From assembly GCF_018343625.1 (NCBI RefSeq), contig NZ_JAGYPG010000003.1, positions 374,993 to 438,992 on the forward strand: a stretch of DNA of 64,000 nt. Direction: 5' to 3'. The notes beneath the pieces are model-generated. The model worked only from the letters and a program-made list of their open reading frames with translations, was not told the origin of the DNA and ran no database searches. The stretch's first letter is position 1. Each line of letters begins with the position of its first letter. This document shows, one piece after another, positions 16,803 to 25,401 of the stretch. This DNA is from Lederbergia citri (lineage in GTDB: Bacteria; Bacillota; Bacilli; Bacillales; Bacillaceae_C). The translations under genes were made by a program, and so were the position numbers.

Positions 16803-18296
16803 TTACCGAGTACCTCGCATATACGACTGAATTTTCGGAGACATCGCAAACAAAATTAGTCCAAGTAAAATTGATATACCACCAATGACACCGAAATAGA
16901 TAATTTCGGTCTCGGGTTTATACAATTTCACAAGCTGTGCATTAATCGCCTGTGCTGAAGCATTTGATAAAAACCAAAGGCTCATCGTCTGTGCTGAGAA
17001 AGCTGCTGGTGCCAATCTTGTAGTGGCGGAAAGTCCAACAGGTGATAAACAAAGTTCACCAAGCACGACGATAAAGAAGCTTAGAACTAGCCAAATGGGA
17101 CTTACAAGCGTGTCTACTCCGTTTATATAAGCAGGAAAGATCATGACGATAAAAGAAAGACCCGCAAAAACAAGTCCCCATGCAAATTTTGCTGGAGTCG
17201 ACGGTTGGCGTTTACCGAGTCTTATCCATAGCCAAGCAAAAATTGGTGCGAAAATGACGATAAAGATTGGGTTTAATGATTGGAACCAAGAGGACTCTAA
17301 TTTTAATCCTGCAAATTGCAATTGTGTTCGTTGGTCGGCATACTGTGCAAGTATAATGGCCCCTTGTTCTTCAATTGCCCAAAACATAATCGATGCAATG
17401 AATAACGGGATATAAGCTGTTAAATTGGATCGTTCGTCAGGAGTTGTCTTTTTACTTCGAAACATAACAATAAAATAAGCTGCAGGAATTACTATCCCAA
17501 AAATACTAACGAGCATGGTGAAGCGATCAATCGTTAAAATGCCATTGGAAATCGTCAAAGCAGCAAGTAAGATAACGATAATAGCGACAATAATAAAACC
17601 TAAATAAACTCTTTTCTTTTCATCTGGAGAGAGCGGGTTTGGAACATGGGACCCTGCAAGTCCCAAATTATTTTTCCTTGTTGCTAAAAATATTACTAAT
17701 CCTAAGAGCATCCCAATTGCAGCTACCCCAAAACCAAGATGAAAATTGTATTTTTGTCCAAGCGTACCTACGATAAAAGGAGCGATAAAGGCACCTAAAT
17801 TAATTCCCATATAAAAAATACTGAAACCAGCATCGCGACGGTTATCGTCTTCACTGTATAAATCACCGACGACGCTTGAAACATTTGGCTTCAAAAGACC
17901 TGTACCGATAACAATTAGTCCCATAGATAAAAATAAAGCGACGATTCCACCTGGAAAGGACAGGGCGATATGGCCAAACATAATTAAAATTCCACCAAAG
18001 AAAACAGTTTTTTTCGTCCCGAGTACCCGATCCGCTATCCAGCCCCCAATGATTCCAGACATATAAACGAGAGACCCGTATATAGCCATGACGGAAGCTG
18101 CCGTCGTTTTGTCCAAACCAAGTCCGCCTTCAGAAACAGCGTAGTACATATAATAAATTAGAATGGCCCTCATGCCGTAATAAGAAAAACGTTCCCAAAA
18201 CTCAGTGAAAAATAAAGTGAACAAACCTTTCGGATGCCCGAAAAAACCTTTCTGAGGGACACTTTTTACGATTTCCTCTTTCAGTTTATAATCCAT
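16803..18296 (-). CDS. Proton-dependent oligopeptide (POT) transporter, DtpT-like
   Basis: 497 residues, about 14 hydrophobic helices, major facilitator fold. The N-terminal FFTEFWERFSYYGMRAIL carries the ExxER motif needed for proton coupling in POT transporters, followed by GGWIADRVLGTKKTV and the FSIFYMGINLGAFIAP signature. It takes up di- and tripeptides with protons, similar to DtpT of lactococci. Single gene; its start faces an 830-bp region that also carries the bmr leader. Confidence 0.93.
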   Translation of the reverse strand: MDYKLKEEIVKSVPQKGFFGHPKGLFTLFFTEFWERFSYYGMRAILIYYMYYAVSEGGLGLDKTTAASVMAIYGSLVYMSGIIGGWIADRVLGTKKTVFFGGILIMFGHIALSFPGGIVALFLSMGLIVIGTGLLKPNVSSVVGDLYSEDDNRRDAGFSIFYMGINLGAFIAPFIVGTLGQKYNFHLGFGVAAIGMLLGLVIFLATRKNNLGLAGSHVPNPLSPDEKKRVYLGFIIVAIIVILLAALTISNGILTIDRFTMLVSIFGIVIPAAYFIVMFRSKKTTPDERSNLTAYIPLFIASIMFWAIEEQGAIILAQYADQRTQLQFAGLKLESSWFQSLNPIFIVIFAPIFAWLWIRLGKRQPSTPAKFAWGLVFAGLSFIVMIFPAYINGVDTLVSPIWLVLSFFIVVLGELCLSPVGLSATTRLAPAAFSAQTMSLWFLSNASAQAINAQLVKLYKPETEIIYFGVIGGISILLGLILFAMSPKIQSYMRGTR

Positions 18297-18337
18297 ATTT
18301 TTTCCCCTTCTACATATTTAGTTATTCTTTTCCTAAC

Positions 18338-18440
18338 TGCAGATCCAGCGCTTTTACACTTAGCCTCTATTCCTTTTCCCTGCGAATAGTAAGCATAAAC
18401 TCGTTCGTTTCCTATATCTCCCTCAAAGGATGAAATAGGA
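18338..18440 (+). repeat. Dispersed intergenic repeat, degenerate copy F
   Basis: GATCCAGCGCTTTTACAC, then CTTTTCCCTGCGAATAGTAAGC and CGTTTCCTATATCTCCCTCAAAGG, line up with the core of the other copies (TCCAGCGCC..., TTCCCTACGATAAGTC..., TGTTTCCTTTATCTCAGTCAAAGG) with many changes. Looks like an old, decaying copy. Confidence 0.5.
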
Positions 18441-18626
18441 ACATCACTTAAACAGTGACTTCTATTATTAACTGCACACAATCTATGGCCCATATGTTAT
18501 TTGAGCAAGGACATTCCCTGTTCTTAGTCTTTACAGTTTTTTCTTAAAGATTCTCTCAAAAATTGAATATTGTTATATTTATCTGTCCAATATGAAAGTA
18601 GTATGAAAATTTTTTCCAATAACTAA

Positions 18627-18656
18627 TTGACATGACAAATTCTCTCATGCTACCAT
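18627..18656 (+). promoter_or_regulatory. Sigma-A promoter of the bmr leader
   Basis: TTGACA (18627-18632), an 18-base spacer and TACCAT (18651-18656), about 44 bp before the leader peptide start. Confidence 0.7.
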
Positions 18657-18699
18657 ATGAGCATTCAAACCAATCAAAATGAAGGAAGGGAGGCTGATC

Positions 18700-18768
18700 A
18701 TGATGAAAAAGTTAATTGTAAACATTCTACAACTGAATATGGACTCAGCCTGCCGTTTAATTGGATAA
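18700..18768 (+). CDS. Leader peptide, BmrB-like
   Basis: 22-codon ORF (MMKKLIVNILQLNMDSACRL, then IG) with a very strong site GGAAGGGAGG 7 bases upstream. It sits between a promoter and a terminator-like hairpin ahead of a bmrCD-type operon. In B. subtilis the bmrB leader peptide controls bmrCD by ribosome-mediated attenuation when ribosome-targeting antibiotics are present. AGCCTGC inside this ORF (18747-18753) can pair with GCGGGCT (18797-18803) in the left arm of the terminator, giving an alternative antiterminator. The role is inferred from position and structure, not from peptide identity. Confidence 0.6.
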   Translation: MMKKLIVNILQLNMDSACRLIG

Positions 18769-18789
18769 TTTTTCGGATTGTTTAGATAA

Positions 18790-18826
18790 AAGACGCGGGC
18801 TATAGGATACCCGTGTCTTTTTTATG
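18790..18826 (+). terminator. Attenuator of the bmr leader
   Basis: AAAGACGCGGG (18791-18801) pairs with CCCGTGTCTTT with one G-T pair, followed by T6. It starts 22 bp after the leader stop codon and about 300 bp before the ABC genes, so it must be bypassed for exporter expression. Confidence 0.75.
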
Positions 18827-18871
18827 TGAGCATAGCTGCGCATATTTACAGGCGCACTATGCTTTTTTCTT

Positions 18872-18976
18872 TTCTAGCTCCAGCGCCTATCGACTAGCAA
18901 ACTTCTTGTCCTCTTCCCTACGATAAGTCAAAGGCCCTGAAGTTTGTACGTCAATAAACAGGCGCTTGCGCTTTTG
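18872..18976 (+). repeat. Dispersed intergenic repeat, copy B
   Basis: TCTAGCTCCAGCGCC, TATCGACTAGCAAACTTCTTG, CCCTACGATAAGTCAAAGGCCC and the closing GGCGCTTGCGCTTTTGTTCT. The two ends (AGCGCC and GGCGCT) are complementary. It lies inside the bmr 5' leader, between the attenuator and the second micro-ORF. Confidence 0.8.
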
Positions 18977-19040
18977 TTCTTTATTTGGAAACCAGTGTTT
19001 TCACACTGTTAATATAAAAAACATTCGGGAGGAAAAACAA

Positions 19041-19091
19041 ATGACATTTTTTATTTTATTGATGAAAACTGTGGAGCTGGAGAGTGGGTAG
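19041..19091 (+). CDS. Second micro-ORF in the bmr leader
   Basis: 16-codon ORF (MTFFILLMKTVELESG) with CGGGAGG 8 bases before its ATG; it ends 39 bp ahead of the bmrC start. The good ribosome site suggests it is translated. It may be a second regulatory peptide or a remnant of a longer leader separated by the inserted repeat copy B. Confidence 0.4.
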   Translation: MTFFILLMKTVELESG

Positions 19092-19130
19092 CTGTCACAT
19101 GGATGGTCGGCAAAAAAGGAGGTTTAAGTA

Positions 19131-20888
19131 ATGTTTAGTGTATTAAAAAAATTAGGTTGGTTTTTTAAACAACATTGGAAGCGTTATACGATTGCCCTTG
19201 TTTTATTGGGCTTTGCTAATATTTTTGAAGTGATTCCGCCAATGATCCTAGGATCTGCAATCGACAATATCTTTCTCGGAACATTAACCTTCAATACATT
19301 ATTAATGTACGTGGCGATATTGGGCGGTGGAGCAATAGTAAATTATTGGATTACGTACGTTTGGCAGTATCAATTATTTGGTGGCGCTTTTATTGTAGAA
19401 AAAATGTTGCGCTCTAGATTCATGAATCATTTATTAAAGATGACCCCTACTTTTTTTGAAAAGAATCGAACAGGTGATTTAATGGCTAGAGGTACAAATG
19501 ATTTACGGGCGATATCCTTAACTGCAGGTTTTGGAATTTTGACATTATTTGATTCCACGATGTATATGTTCACAATTTTATTAACTATGGGATTCCTCGT
19601 TTCTTGGAAGCTTACATTTGCGGCGATATTACCGTTGCCTATTCTTGCATGGATTATCACAGTCCTTGGAGATAAGATCCATACACGATTTACGGCTGCG
19701 CAAGATGCATTTGGTGACATGAATGATCGGGTCCTTGAATCTGTTTCAGGAGTAAGGGTTACTCGGGCATACGTCCAAGAAAAAGCGAGTGAAAATGATT
19801 TTCAAAAGATGACGGAAGATGTGTACCAAAAAAATATTAGTGTTGAAAGAATTGATGCCCTATTTAATCCAGCAACAAAAGTGATTACGGGAATCAGCTA
19901 CATCATCGGACTTTCTTACGGAACATATCTTGTCTTTCATCAAGAAATCTCATTGGGACATCTAGTTGCCTTCAATGTTTACTTAGGTATGCTTACATGG
20001 CCAATGTTTGCGATTGGTGAATTAATCAATATCATGCAGCGGGGGAATGCATCGCTTGACCGGGTTCAAGAAACGTTGAACTACGAAGAAGATGTAAAAG
20101 ATCCTGTCGCTCCAAAATTAATAGAACAACCAGAAAACATTTTATTATCAGATGTTACATTCCGCTATCCGTCTTCAAAAACAAATAACTTGGCTAATTT
20201 AAATGTCCACATAAAACGTGGGGAGACGATTGGCGTTGTGGGAAAAACCGGAAGTGGAAAGACAACATTTATAAAGCAGTTTTTAAGGGAGTATCCGTTA
20301 GGTGAAGGAGATATTTATATTTCCGATATAAATATGAAAGAACAGTCTAAAGAACAGATTCGCCGTTGGGTTGGCTATGTTCCACAAGATCATGTCTTGT
20401 TTTCTAGAAGTGTAAGAGAAAACATCCTTTTCGGAGATGACCAAGCAACAGAGGCAGATCTTAAAAAAGCAATTTATCTTGCTTATTTTGAAAAGGATTT
20501 AAAAATGTTGCCAGAAGGATTGGAAACACTTGTAGGAGAAAAAGGGGTAGCCCTTTCTGGGGGACAAAAGCAACGAATTTCAATTGCTCGAGCCCTTATT
20601 AAAAATCCAGAGCTTTTAATCTTAGATGATTCTTTATCTGCAGTAGACGGCAAGACAGAGTCTAGGATTATCCGGAATATCCGTGAGGAGCGTAACGGAA
20701 AAACTACGATTATTACAACACACCGTTTATCTGCAATTGAACATGCTGACTGGATTATTGTGTTTGACGACGGAAAAATTGTCGAAGAAGGAACCCATCA
20801 AGATTTGCTGCAAGCGGATGGATGGTATAAAAAACAATATGATAGACAACAAGTGGAAGACTCGCTTCTTGAGGAGGTGAATGCATAA
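19131..20888 (+). CDS. bmrC: Heterodimeric multidrug ABC exporter, BmrC (YheI) subunit
   Basis: 585 residues, the same length as B. subtilis BmrC. Six-helix exporter domain followed by an ATPase domain with Walker A GKTGSGKTTF near 367, signature LSGGQKQRISIA and Walker B LLILDDSLSAVD. Asp replaces the catalytic Glu after Walker B, so this site is degenerate and hydrolysis relies on the partner, as in BmrCD. Ribosome site AAGGAGG. The stop codon shares one base with the bmrD start (TAATG). Predicted to export hydrophobic drugs; induced through the leader region upstream. Confidence 0.9.
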   Translation: MFSVLKKLGWFFKQHWKRYTIALVLLGFANIFEVIPPMILGSAIDNIFLGTLTFNTLLMYVAILGGGAIVNYWITYVWQYQLFGGAFIVEKMLRSRFMNHLLKMTPTFFEKNRTGDLMARGTNDLRAISLTAGFGILTLFDSTMYMFTILLTMGFLVSWKLTFAAILPLPILAWIITVLGDKIHTRFTAAQDAFGDMNDRVLESVSGVRVTRAYVQEKASENDFQKMTEDVYQKNISVERIDALFNPATKVITGISYIIGLSYGTYLVFHQEISLGHLVAFNVYLGMLTWPMFAIGELINIMQRGNASLDRVQETLNYEEDVKDPVAPKLIEQPENILLSDVTFRYPSSKTNNLANLNVHIKRGETIGVVGKTGSGKTTFIKQFLREYPLGEGDIYISDINMKEQSKEQIRRWVGYVPQDHVLFSRSVRENILFGDDQATEADLKKAIYLAYFEKDLKMLPEGLETLVGEKGVALSGGQKQRISIARALIKNPELLILDDSLSAVDGKTESRIIRNIREERNGKTTIITTHRLSAIEHADWIIVFDDGKIVEEGTHQDLLQADGWYKKQYDRQQVEDSLLEEVNA

Positions 20889-22903
20889 TGACCGGAAAAA
20901 GGTTATATAAATATGCATTATTTTTTAAAGGTCTCATTATTGCTGCACTGGCGATGCTGACTGTTTCAGTCGGTGCAGATGTCATTGGGCCATTTGTAGC
21001 GAAGAAGCTGATTGATGAGCATATCTTAGGAATAGAAGATCACTGGCTAGAATTGAGCCAAGGGAAATACTCCGTGGAATATGATGGGAAATTATACGTC
21101 AGAGAACTGTACGCTGCTGATGGGACGCTAAAGGAAAGCGGTAAAACGGCAACGATTTTACAGATAGATAGAAGGTTTTATTTTGTAAACGATGAAGTTC
21201 CTCTTGAAGGAGACCGAGCGCTTAAGGGCGATAAACTTTCCATTACTGTTCAAGGTAAAACGAAGGAATACTCGGCACAAAAGCTTTCTATAAATGATAC
21301 ACTCGCTTTTTATAAGCCTGAAATTCCTGCCATTACGAAGTTGCTAGCTCTTTACATGGGGTTATTCATCGTTGCAGCGATATTTAATTATGGACAGTAT
21401 TTTTATTTGCAAAAGGCAGCAAATCGTATCATTCAAAAGATGCGGGTAGATGTCTTCGCACATGTGCAACGGCTGCCTATCCGCTACTTTGACGATTTAC
21501 CTGCAGGAAAAGTTGTCGCGCGGATTACGAATGATACAGAAGCAATTCGAGAATTATATGTAGCAGTTTTATCAAATTTCTTTACTGGGTTTATTTATAT
21601 CATTGGAATTTTTACAGCGATGTTTATTCTCGATGTTAAGTTGGCTTTGTTATGTACGCTGCTTATCCCTATTTTGTTCGCATGGATGATTTTTTATCGT
21701 AAATTTGCTTCTAAATACAATCATGTAATCCGTTCTAAAGTAAGTGAGCTTAATGCGATGATTAACGAATCCATTCAAGGGATGACGATTATCCAGGCTT
21801 TCCGCCGTGAAAAGCAAATGAGCGCTGAATTTGAGGAAATGAACGAGACGCATTTTCGTTACCAAAATAAATTGCTCATACTAAACTCTTTATCGTCCCA
21901 TAATTTTGTTGGGGTATTAAAAAATATTGTTTTCGTCGGGTTTATTTGGTATTTCGGAAGCAATTCACTCGGAGCTCACTCAGTCGTGACAATCGGTGTG
22001 TTATACGCCTATGTTGATTATATCAACCGATTATTCCATCCTGTTATGAATATCGTCAATCAATTCTCCAATCTCGAGCAAGCTTTAGTTGCGGGGCAGA
22101 GAGTTTTTCGCTTGCTTGATGAACAAGGTGAAGAGGTTAGCACGGAAAGAATGGAACGATATAAAGGAAATGTCACGTTCGACCATGTTTATTTTGGATA
22201 TAAGGAAAATGAATATGTTCTAAAAGACATTCATTTTGAAGCAAAGCAAGGGGAAACTGTAGCACTCGTTGGTCATACAGGTTCTGGTAAAAGTTCAATC
22301 ATGAATGTGTTATTCCGTTTTTATGATTGCAATAAAGGTGAAATCAAGGTTGACGGAAAAAACATTCAATATATTCCGAAACAAACGCTGCGCGAACATA
22401 TGGGAATTGTTTTGCAAGATCCTTATTTGTTTACAGGAACGATTGCTTCTAACGTCAGCTTAAATGATCCGAAAATTACTCGTGAGAAGGTTGAAGAGGC
22501 TTTAAAAGCAGTAGGAGCAGATCGTGTTCTGAAAAATTTAGAAAAGGGAATTGATGAGCCTGTTGTTGAAAAAGGAAGTACACTTTCTTCCGGACAACGC
22601 CAGCTAATTTCCTTTGCACGTGCATTGGCCTTTGACCCAGCGATCCTCATTTTGGATGAAGCTACTTCCAGTATTGATACGGAAACAGAAACAATTATCC
22701 AAGAAGCAATGGACGTATTGAAAAAAGGACGTACAACCTTCATTATTGCCCACCGTTTATCTACAATTAAAAATGCTGATCAGATCTTAGTCCTTGATCG
22801 CGGCACCATTGTGGAACGAGGCAATCATGAGGAACTAATGGAGAAAAAAGGTAAATACTATCAAATGTACCAGCTGCAGCAAGGTCAGAAGCTTGGAGCT
22901 TAA
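20888..22903 (+). CDS. bmrD: Heterodimeric multidrug ABC exporter, BmrD (YheH) subunit
   Basis: 671 residues. Between the first two membrane helices (about residues 45-145) is an extra outside domain rich in Lys, Asp and beta-strand sequence, the extracellular domain that marks BmrD. The ATPase domain has Walker A GHTGSGKSSIMN, signature LSSGQRQLISFA and Walker B ILILDEATSSID with the catalytic Glu present. It therefore provides the active hydrolysis residues complementing the degenerate BmrC. Ends before an inverted repeat copy and a strong terminator. Confidence 0.9.
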   Translation: MTGKRLYKYALFFKGLIIAALAMLTVSVGADVIGPFVAKKLIDEHILGIEDHWLELSQGKYSVEYDGKLYVRELYAADGTLKESGKTATILQIDRRFYFVNDEVPLEGDRALKGDKLSITVQGKTKEYSAQKLSINDTLAFYKPEIPAITKLLALYMGLFIVAAIFNYGQYFYLQKAANRIIQKMRVDVFAHVQRLPIRYFDDLPAGKVVARITNDTEAIRELYVAVLSNFFTGFIYIIGIFTAMFILDVKLALLCTLLIPILFAWMIFYRKFASKYNHVIRSKVSELNAMINESIQGMTIIQAFRREKQMSAEFEEMNETHFRYQNKLLILNSLSSHNFVGVLKNIVFVGFIWYFGSNSLGAHSVVTIGVLYAYVDYINRLFHPVMNIVNQFSNLEQALVAGQRVFRLLDEQGEEVSTERMERYKGNVTFDHVYFGYKENEYVLKDIHFEAKQGETVALVGHTGSGKSSIMNVLFRFYDCNKGEIKVDGKNIQYIPKQTLREHMGIVLQDPYLFTGTIASNVSLNDPKITREKVEEALKAVGADRVLKNLEKGIDEPVVEKGSTLSSGQRQLISFARALAFDPAILILDEATSSIDTETETIIQEAMDVLKKGRTTFIIAHRLSTIKNADQILVLDRGTIVERGNHEELMEKKGKYYQMYQLQQGQKLGA

Positions 22904-22906
22904 TAG

Positions 22907-23050
22907 AAAAGCGGAAGCGCCTGTCCATCGACGTTCCTTCTTCGGACTACGACCGGAAAAAGGAAACACGCGAAACGAAGTGGAGCGATGTTGACTTATC
23001 GTAGGGAGAAGTCATTAAGTTCGCTAGTCGATAGATGCAGAAGCTAGACA
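22907..23050 (-). repeat. Dispersed intergenic repeat, copy C (inverted)
   Basis: On the minus strand it reads GTCTAGCTTCTGCATCTATCG, ACTAGCGAACTTAATGAC, CTCCCTACGATAAGTCAACATC and ends GGCGCTTCCGCTTTTCT. It lies directly between the bmrD stop and its terminator. Confidence 0.78.
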
Positions 23051-23089
23051 AAAAAACGGCACATCCCATTTTAAGGGAGTGCCGTTTTT
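23050..23089. terminator. Terminator of bmrCD
   Basis: AAAAAACGGCAC (23051-23062) with GTGCCGTTTTT (23079-23089) and an inner TCCC/GGGA pairing. Nearly the same hairpin recurs at 25359-25397 after the GH43 gene. Confidence 0.85.
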
Positions 23090-23109
23090 CAGTAATAGAA
23101 GATGCAGTT

Positions 23110-23154
23110 CATCGTGACCAGATCCGTGATTTTAATGTGCTAGAGGTCACGATG
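23110..23154. promoter_or_regulatory. Inverted repeat upstream of GH43 gene
   Basis: Perfect 10-bp arms CATCGTGACC (23110-23119) and GGTCACGATG (23145-23154), 25 bases apart, without a T-run. It could be a regulator site or RNA hairpin; no known motif recognised. The rest of 23160-23410 is AT-rich with no gene I can support. Confidence 0.35.
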
Positions 23155-23411
23155 GAAGGCTTTTAAGAATTCATAGTCACAATAGGTAGGTCATAGTGGC
23201 AATTCTATCCACTAATAGCAATGATTGCAGGTTTTCAGCAATACTAAGGGTATTATTAATTACACCTTTTCCGCAATCAAGTTTTACTACAAATCTAGTT
23301 CTAAAGTGACAATAATAACTATATTCATGATGAATTCTCTAGGTATAAATGATTGTTTTTTTTATCCCTTCTCAATCTTAAAGGAAATAGTGAATGTCCA
23401 CAGAAGTAATA

Positions 23412-23425
23412 GGGAGGCGCTTTCA
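23412..23425 (-). promoter_or_regulatory. Candidate cre (CcpA) site
   Basis: Read on the minus strand TGAAAGCGCCTCCC, which fits the cre consensus TGWAARCGYTWNCW except at positions 10 and 14. It lies some 30 bp before the GH43 start, overlapping a ribosome site of a 16-codon ORF (23430-23480) that overlaps the GH43 start. Catabolite repression of a sugar-polymer enzyme would make sense. Confidence 0.4.
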
Positions 23426-23456
23426 TTTATGCGGTTAAGAAACAATATTAGAAGGG

Positions 23457-25352
23457 ATGATGAAAAAGATGATTGGTAGGTTGTTTGTCGTTGGTGTAGC
23501 AGTCGTATTATTATTCTCCATTACCGTAAATTTTACTGGATCGACTTTTGCTTCGAATGACCCATCAGATGCTTCCATCAAGATTAATCCTCAGGCTGTT
23601 AACAAAAAAGAACCCTTTGCAATATTTGAAAATCCTGTTTTGGGAGATGGAGCGGATCCGTGGGTTGTGAAACATTCAGATGGATATTATTATTACACTC
23701 AGACAACAGGCAGGGATATAACCATTTGGAAATCTAAAACGTTAACTGGTTTAGCGACTGCTTCAAAAAAGGTTGTTTATATACCTAGCGATAATGGTCC
23801 ACATAGTCAAAGTATATGGGCTCCAGAGATTCATTTTATTGAAGGAAAATGGTATATCTATTTTGCTGCATCAGGAAACACAGGCAGTCATCGTATGTAT
23901 GTCCTGCAATCAGAAGGCTCAGATCCGTTTGGTCCATACTCATTTCCGGAGGGAACTGAATACGGGAAAATTGCTGACCCTACGGATAAATGGGCAATTG
24001 ATGGAACGGTATTGGAATATAAAAATAAATTATATTTTATTTGGTCTGGTTGGGAAGGCGATGTTAATGTAAGCCAGCATTTATACATCGCACCAATGTC
24101 AAACCCGTGGACGATAAGCGGGGAACGAGTAGAAATCTCAAGACCCGATCTTGCTTGGGAAAAAAACGGTTTTCCACTGATTAATGAAGGACCGCAAGTC
24201 TTGAAAAATCAGCAAGGTAAAGTATTTATTATATATTCGGCTAGTGGAAGTTGGACAAATGATTACTGTTTAGGAATGCTATCTTTCGAAGGGAAAAATC
24301 CACTTGATGCTTCTTCCTGGAAGAAACATCCATATCCAACTTTCGAAACAAATACAGATGCGGATGTATATGGACCAGGACATAGTAGTTTTGTAAAATC
24401 ACCAGACGGGAAGGAAGATTGGATTGTGTATCATGCCGCCAAATTTAAAGATGGAGGCTGGACTAGAAATGTAAAGATGCAGAAGTTTTCATGGAACAAG
24501 GATGGAACTCCTAACTTTGGGAAGCCAGTTGGAACTAAAACCCTATTACGTGTACCATCTGGAGAAACGGAAGGAGCACTCACCCCAAGTTTACCCGGAG
24601 AAGTTTATCAATACGAAGCTGAAGATGCAACGGTTAATAATGCAATAATACATTTTAATACAAGTGCATCTGGCCATAAAAAGGTAGGGCATATTGATTA
24701 TAGTGATAGCTTTGTAGAATTTACTGTAAATGTACCTTTGGGAGATTATACATTGGTCGTTAGATATGGAAATGGGATGGGACAGCAATCCACCCACCAT
24801 GTCACAGTAAATGATAAATCATATGGAGAAATAGCGTATGAGAGTCAAGGATGGGAAAATTGGCAAGATGCCGAATTAGATATACATCTAGATTCGGAAC
24901 AAAATACAATCAAACTTTCTAAAGGGCATTTGTATGCTGAAATTGATTATATTCAATTGATACCGAAAGAAACTACCGTTTATAAATATGAAGCGGAATT
25001 TGCCGATTTGCATAAAGCCAATATTTTAAATGACTCGGGTTCATCAAATGGGCAAAAAGTAGGCGTCATGGATCAGAATGGAAGCTCTGCTCGATTTGAA
25101 ATCAATGTGGAGAGCCCCGGCACATATGAAATGAAGATTAAGTATGCAAATGGCACAGATGTGATTAGTACACATAAGTTGACCGTAAACGATTATTTTA
25201 TCAAAACAATATCGTATGAAAGTAATGGCTGGGATTACTGGCAGGATGCAACTGTACCAGTACCATTAAAAAAGGGCAAAAATGTGATAGTGTTAAAAAA
25301 GGACATTGGGTCTACGGATATTGACTTTTTTACCATTGAAAAAATAAAATAA
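23457..25352 (+). CDS. Secreted GH43 arabinofuranosidase-like enzyme with two CBM domains
   Basis: 631 residues. A signal peptide (about residues 1-32, hydrophobic core VVGVAVVLLFSITVNF, likely cut after STFA) sends it outside. The five-blade GH43 catalytic domain spans about 55-370, with the expected acids: Asp67 (GDGADPWVV) as base, Asp182 (WAIDGTVLE) as modulator and Glu244 (NEGPQVL) as acid. Two C-terminal beta-sandwich domains, each opening with YEAE (about 383-500 and 510-630), resemble CBM6/CBM35 carbohydrate-binding modules. Substrate probably arabinan or arabinoxylan side chains; the exact subfamily is not certain. It stands alone, without sugar transport genes nearby. Confidence 0.87.
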   Translation: MMKKMIGRLFVVGVAVVLLFSITVNFTGSTFASNDPSDASIKINPQAVNKKEPFAIFENPVLGDGADPWVVKHSDGYYYYTQTTGRDITIWKSKTLTGLATASKKVVYIPSDNGPHSQSIWAPEIHFIEGKWYIYFAASGNTGSHRMYVLQSEGSDPFGPYSFPEGTEYGKIADPTDKWAIDGTVLEYKNKLYFIWSGWEGDVNVSQHLYIAPMSNPWTISGERVEISRPDLAWEKNGFPLINEGPQVLKNQQGKVFIIYSASGSWTNDYCLGMLSFEGKNPLDASSWKKHPYPTFETNTDADVYGPGHSSFVKSPDGKEDWIVYHAAKFKDGGWTRNVKMQKFSWNKDGTPNFGKPVGTKTLLRVPSGETEGALTPSLPGEVYQYEAEDATVNNAIIHFNTSASGHKKVGHIDYSDSFVEFTVNVPLGDYTLVVRYGNGMGQQSTHHVTVNDKSYGEIAYESQGWENWQDAELDIHLDSEQNTIKLSKGHLYAEIDYIQLIPKETTVYKYEAEFADLHKANILNDSGSSNGQKVGVMDQNGSSARFEINVESPGTYEMKIKYANGTDVISTHKLTVNDYFIKTISYESNGWDYWQDATVPVPLKKGKNVIVLKKDIGSTDIDFFTIEKIK

Positions 25353-25358
25353 GCAGAC

Positions 25359-25397
25359 AAAAAACGGCACCTCCTTTTTAAAATGGAGTGCCGTTTT
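25359..25397. terminator. Terminator after GH43 gene
   Basis: AAAAAACGGCAC (25359-25370) and GTGCCGTTTT (25388-25397) with inner CTCC/GGAG pairing. It is nearly identical to the terminator at 23050-23089. It also faces the end of the YeiH-family gene. Confidence 0.85.
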
Positions 25398-25401
25398 GAA
25401 T

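Noticed and set aside
23225..23479. 84-codon frame ahead of the GH43 gene
   Set aside because: Composition is like non-coding AT-rich DNA and no ribosome site precedes its first ATG; only the short tail from 23430 has a ribosome site.
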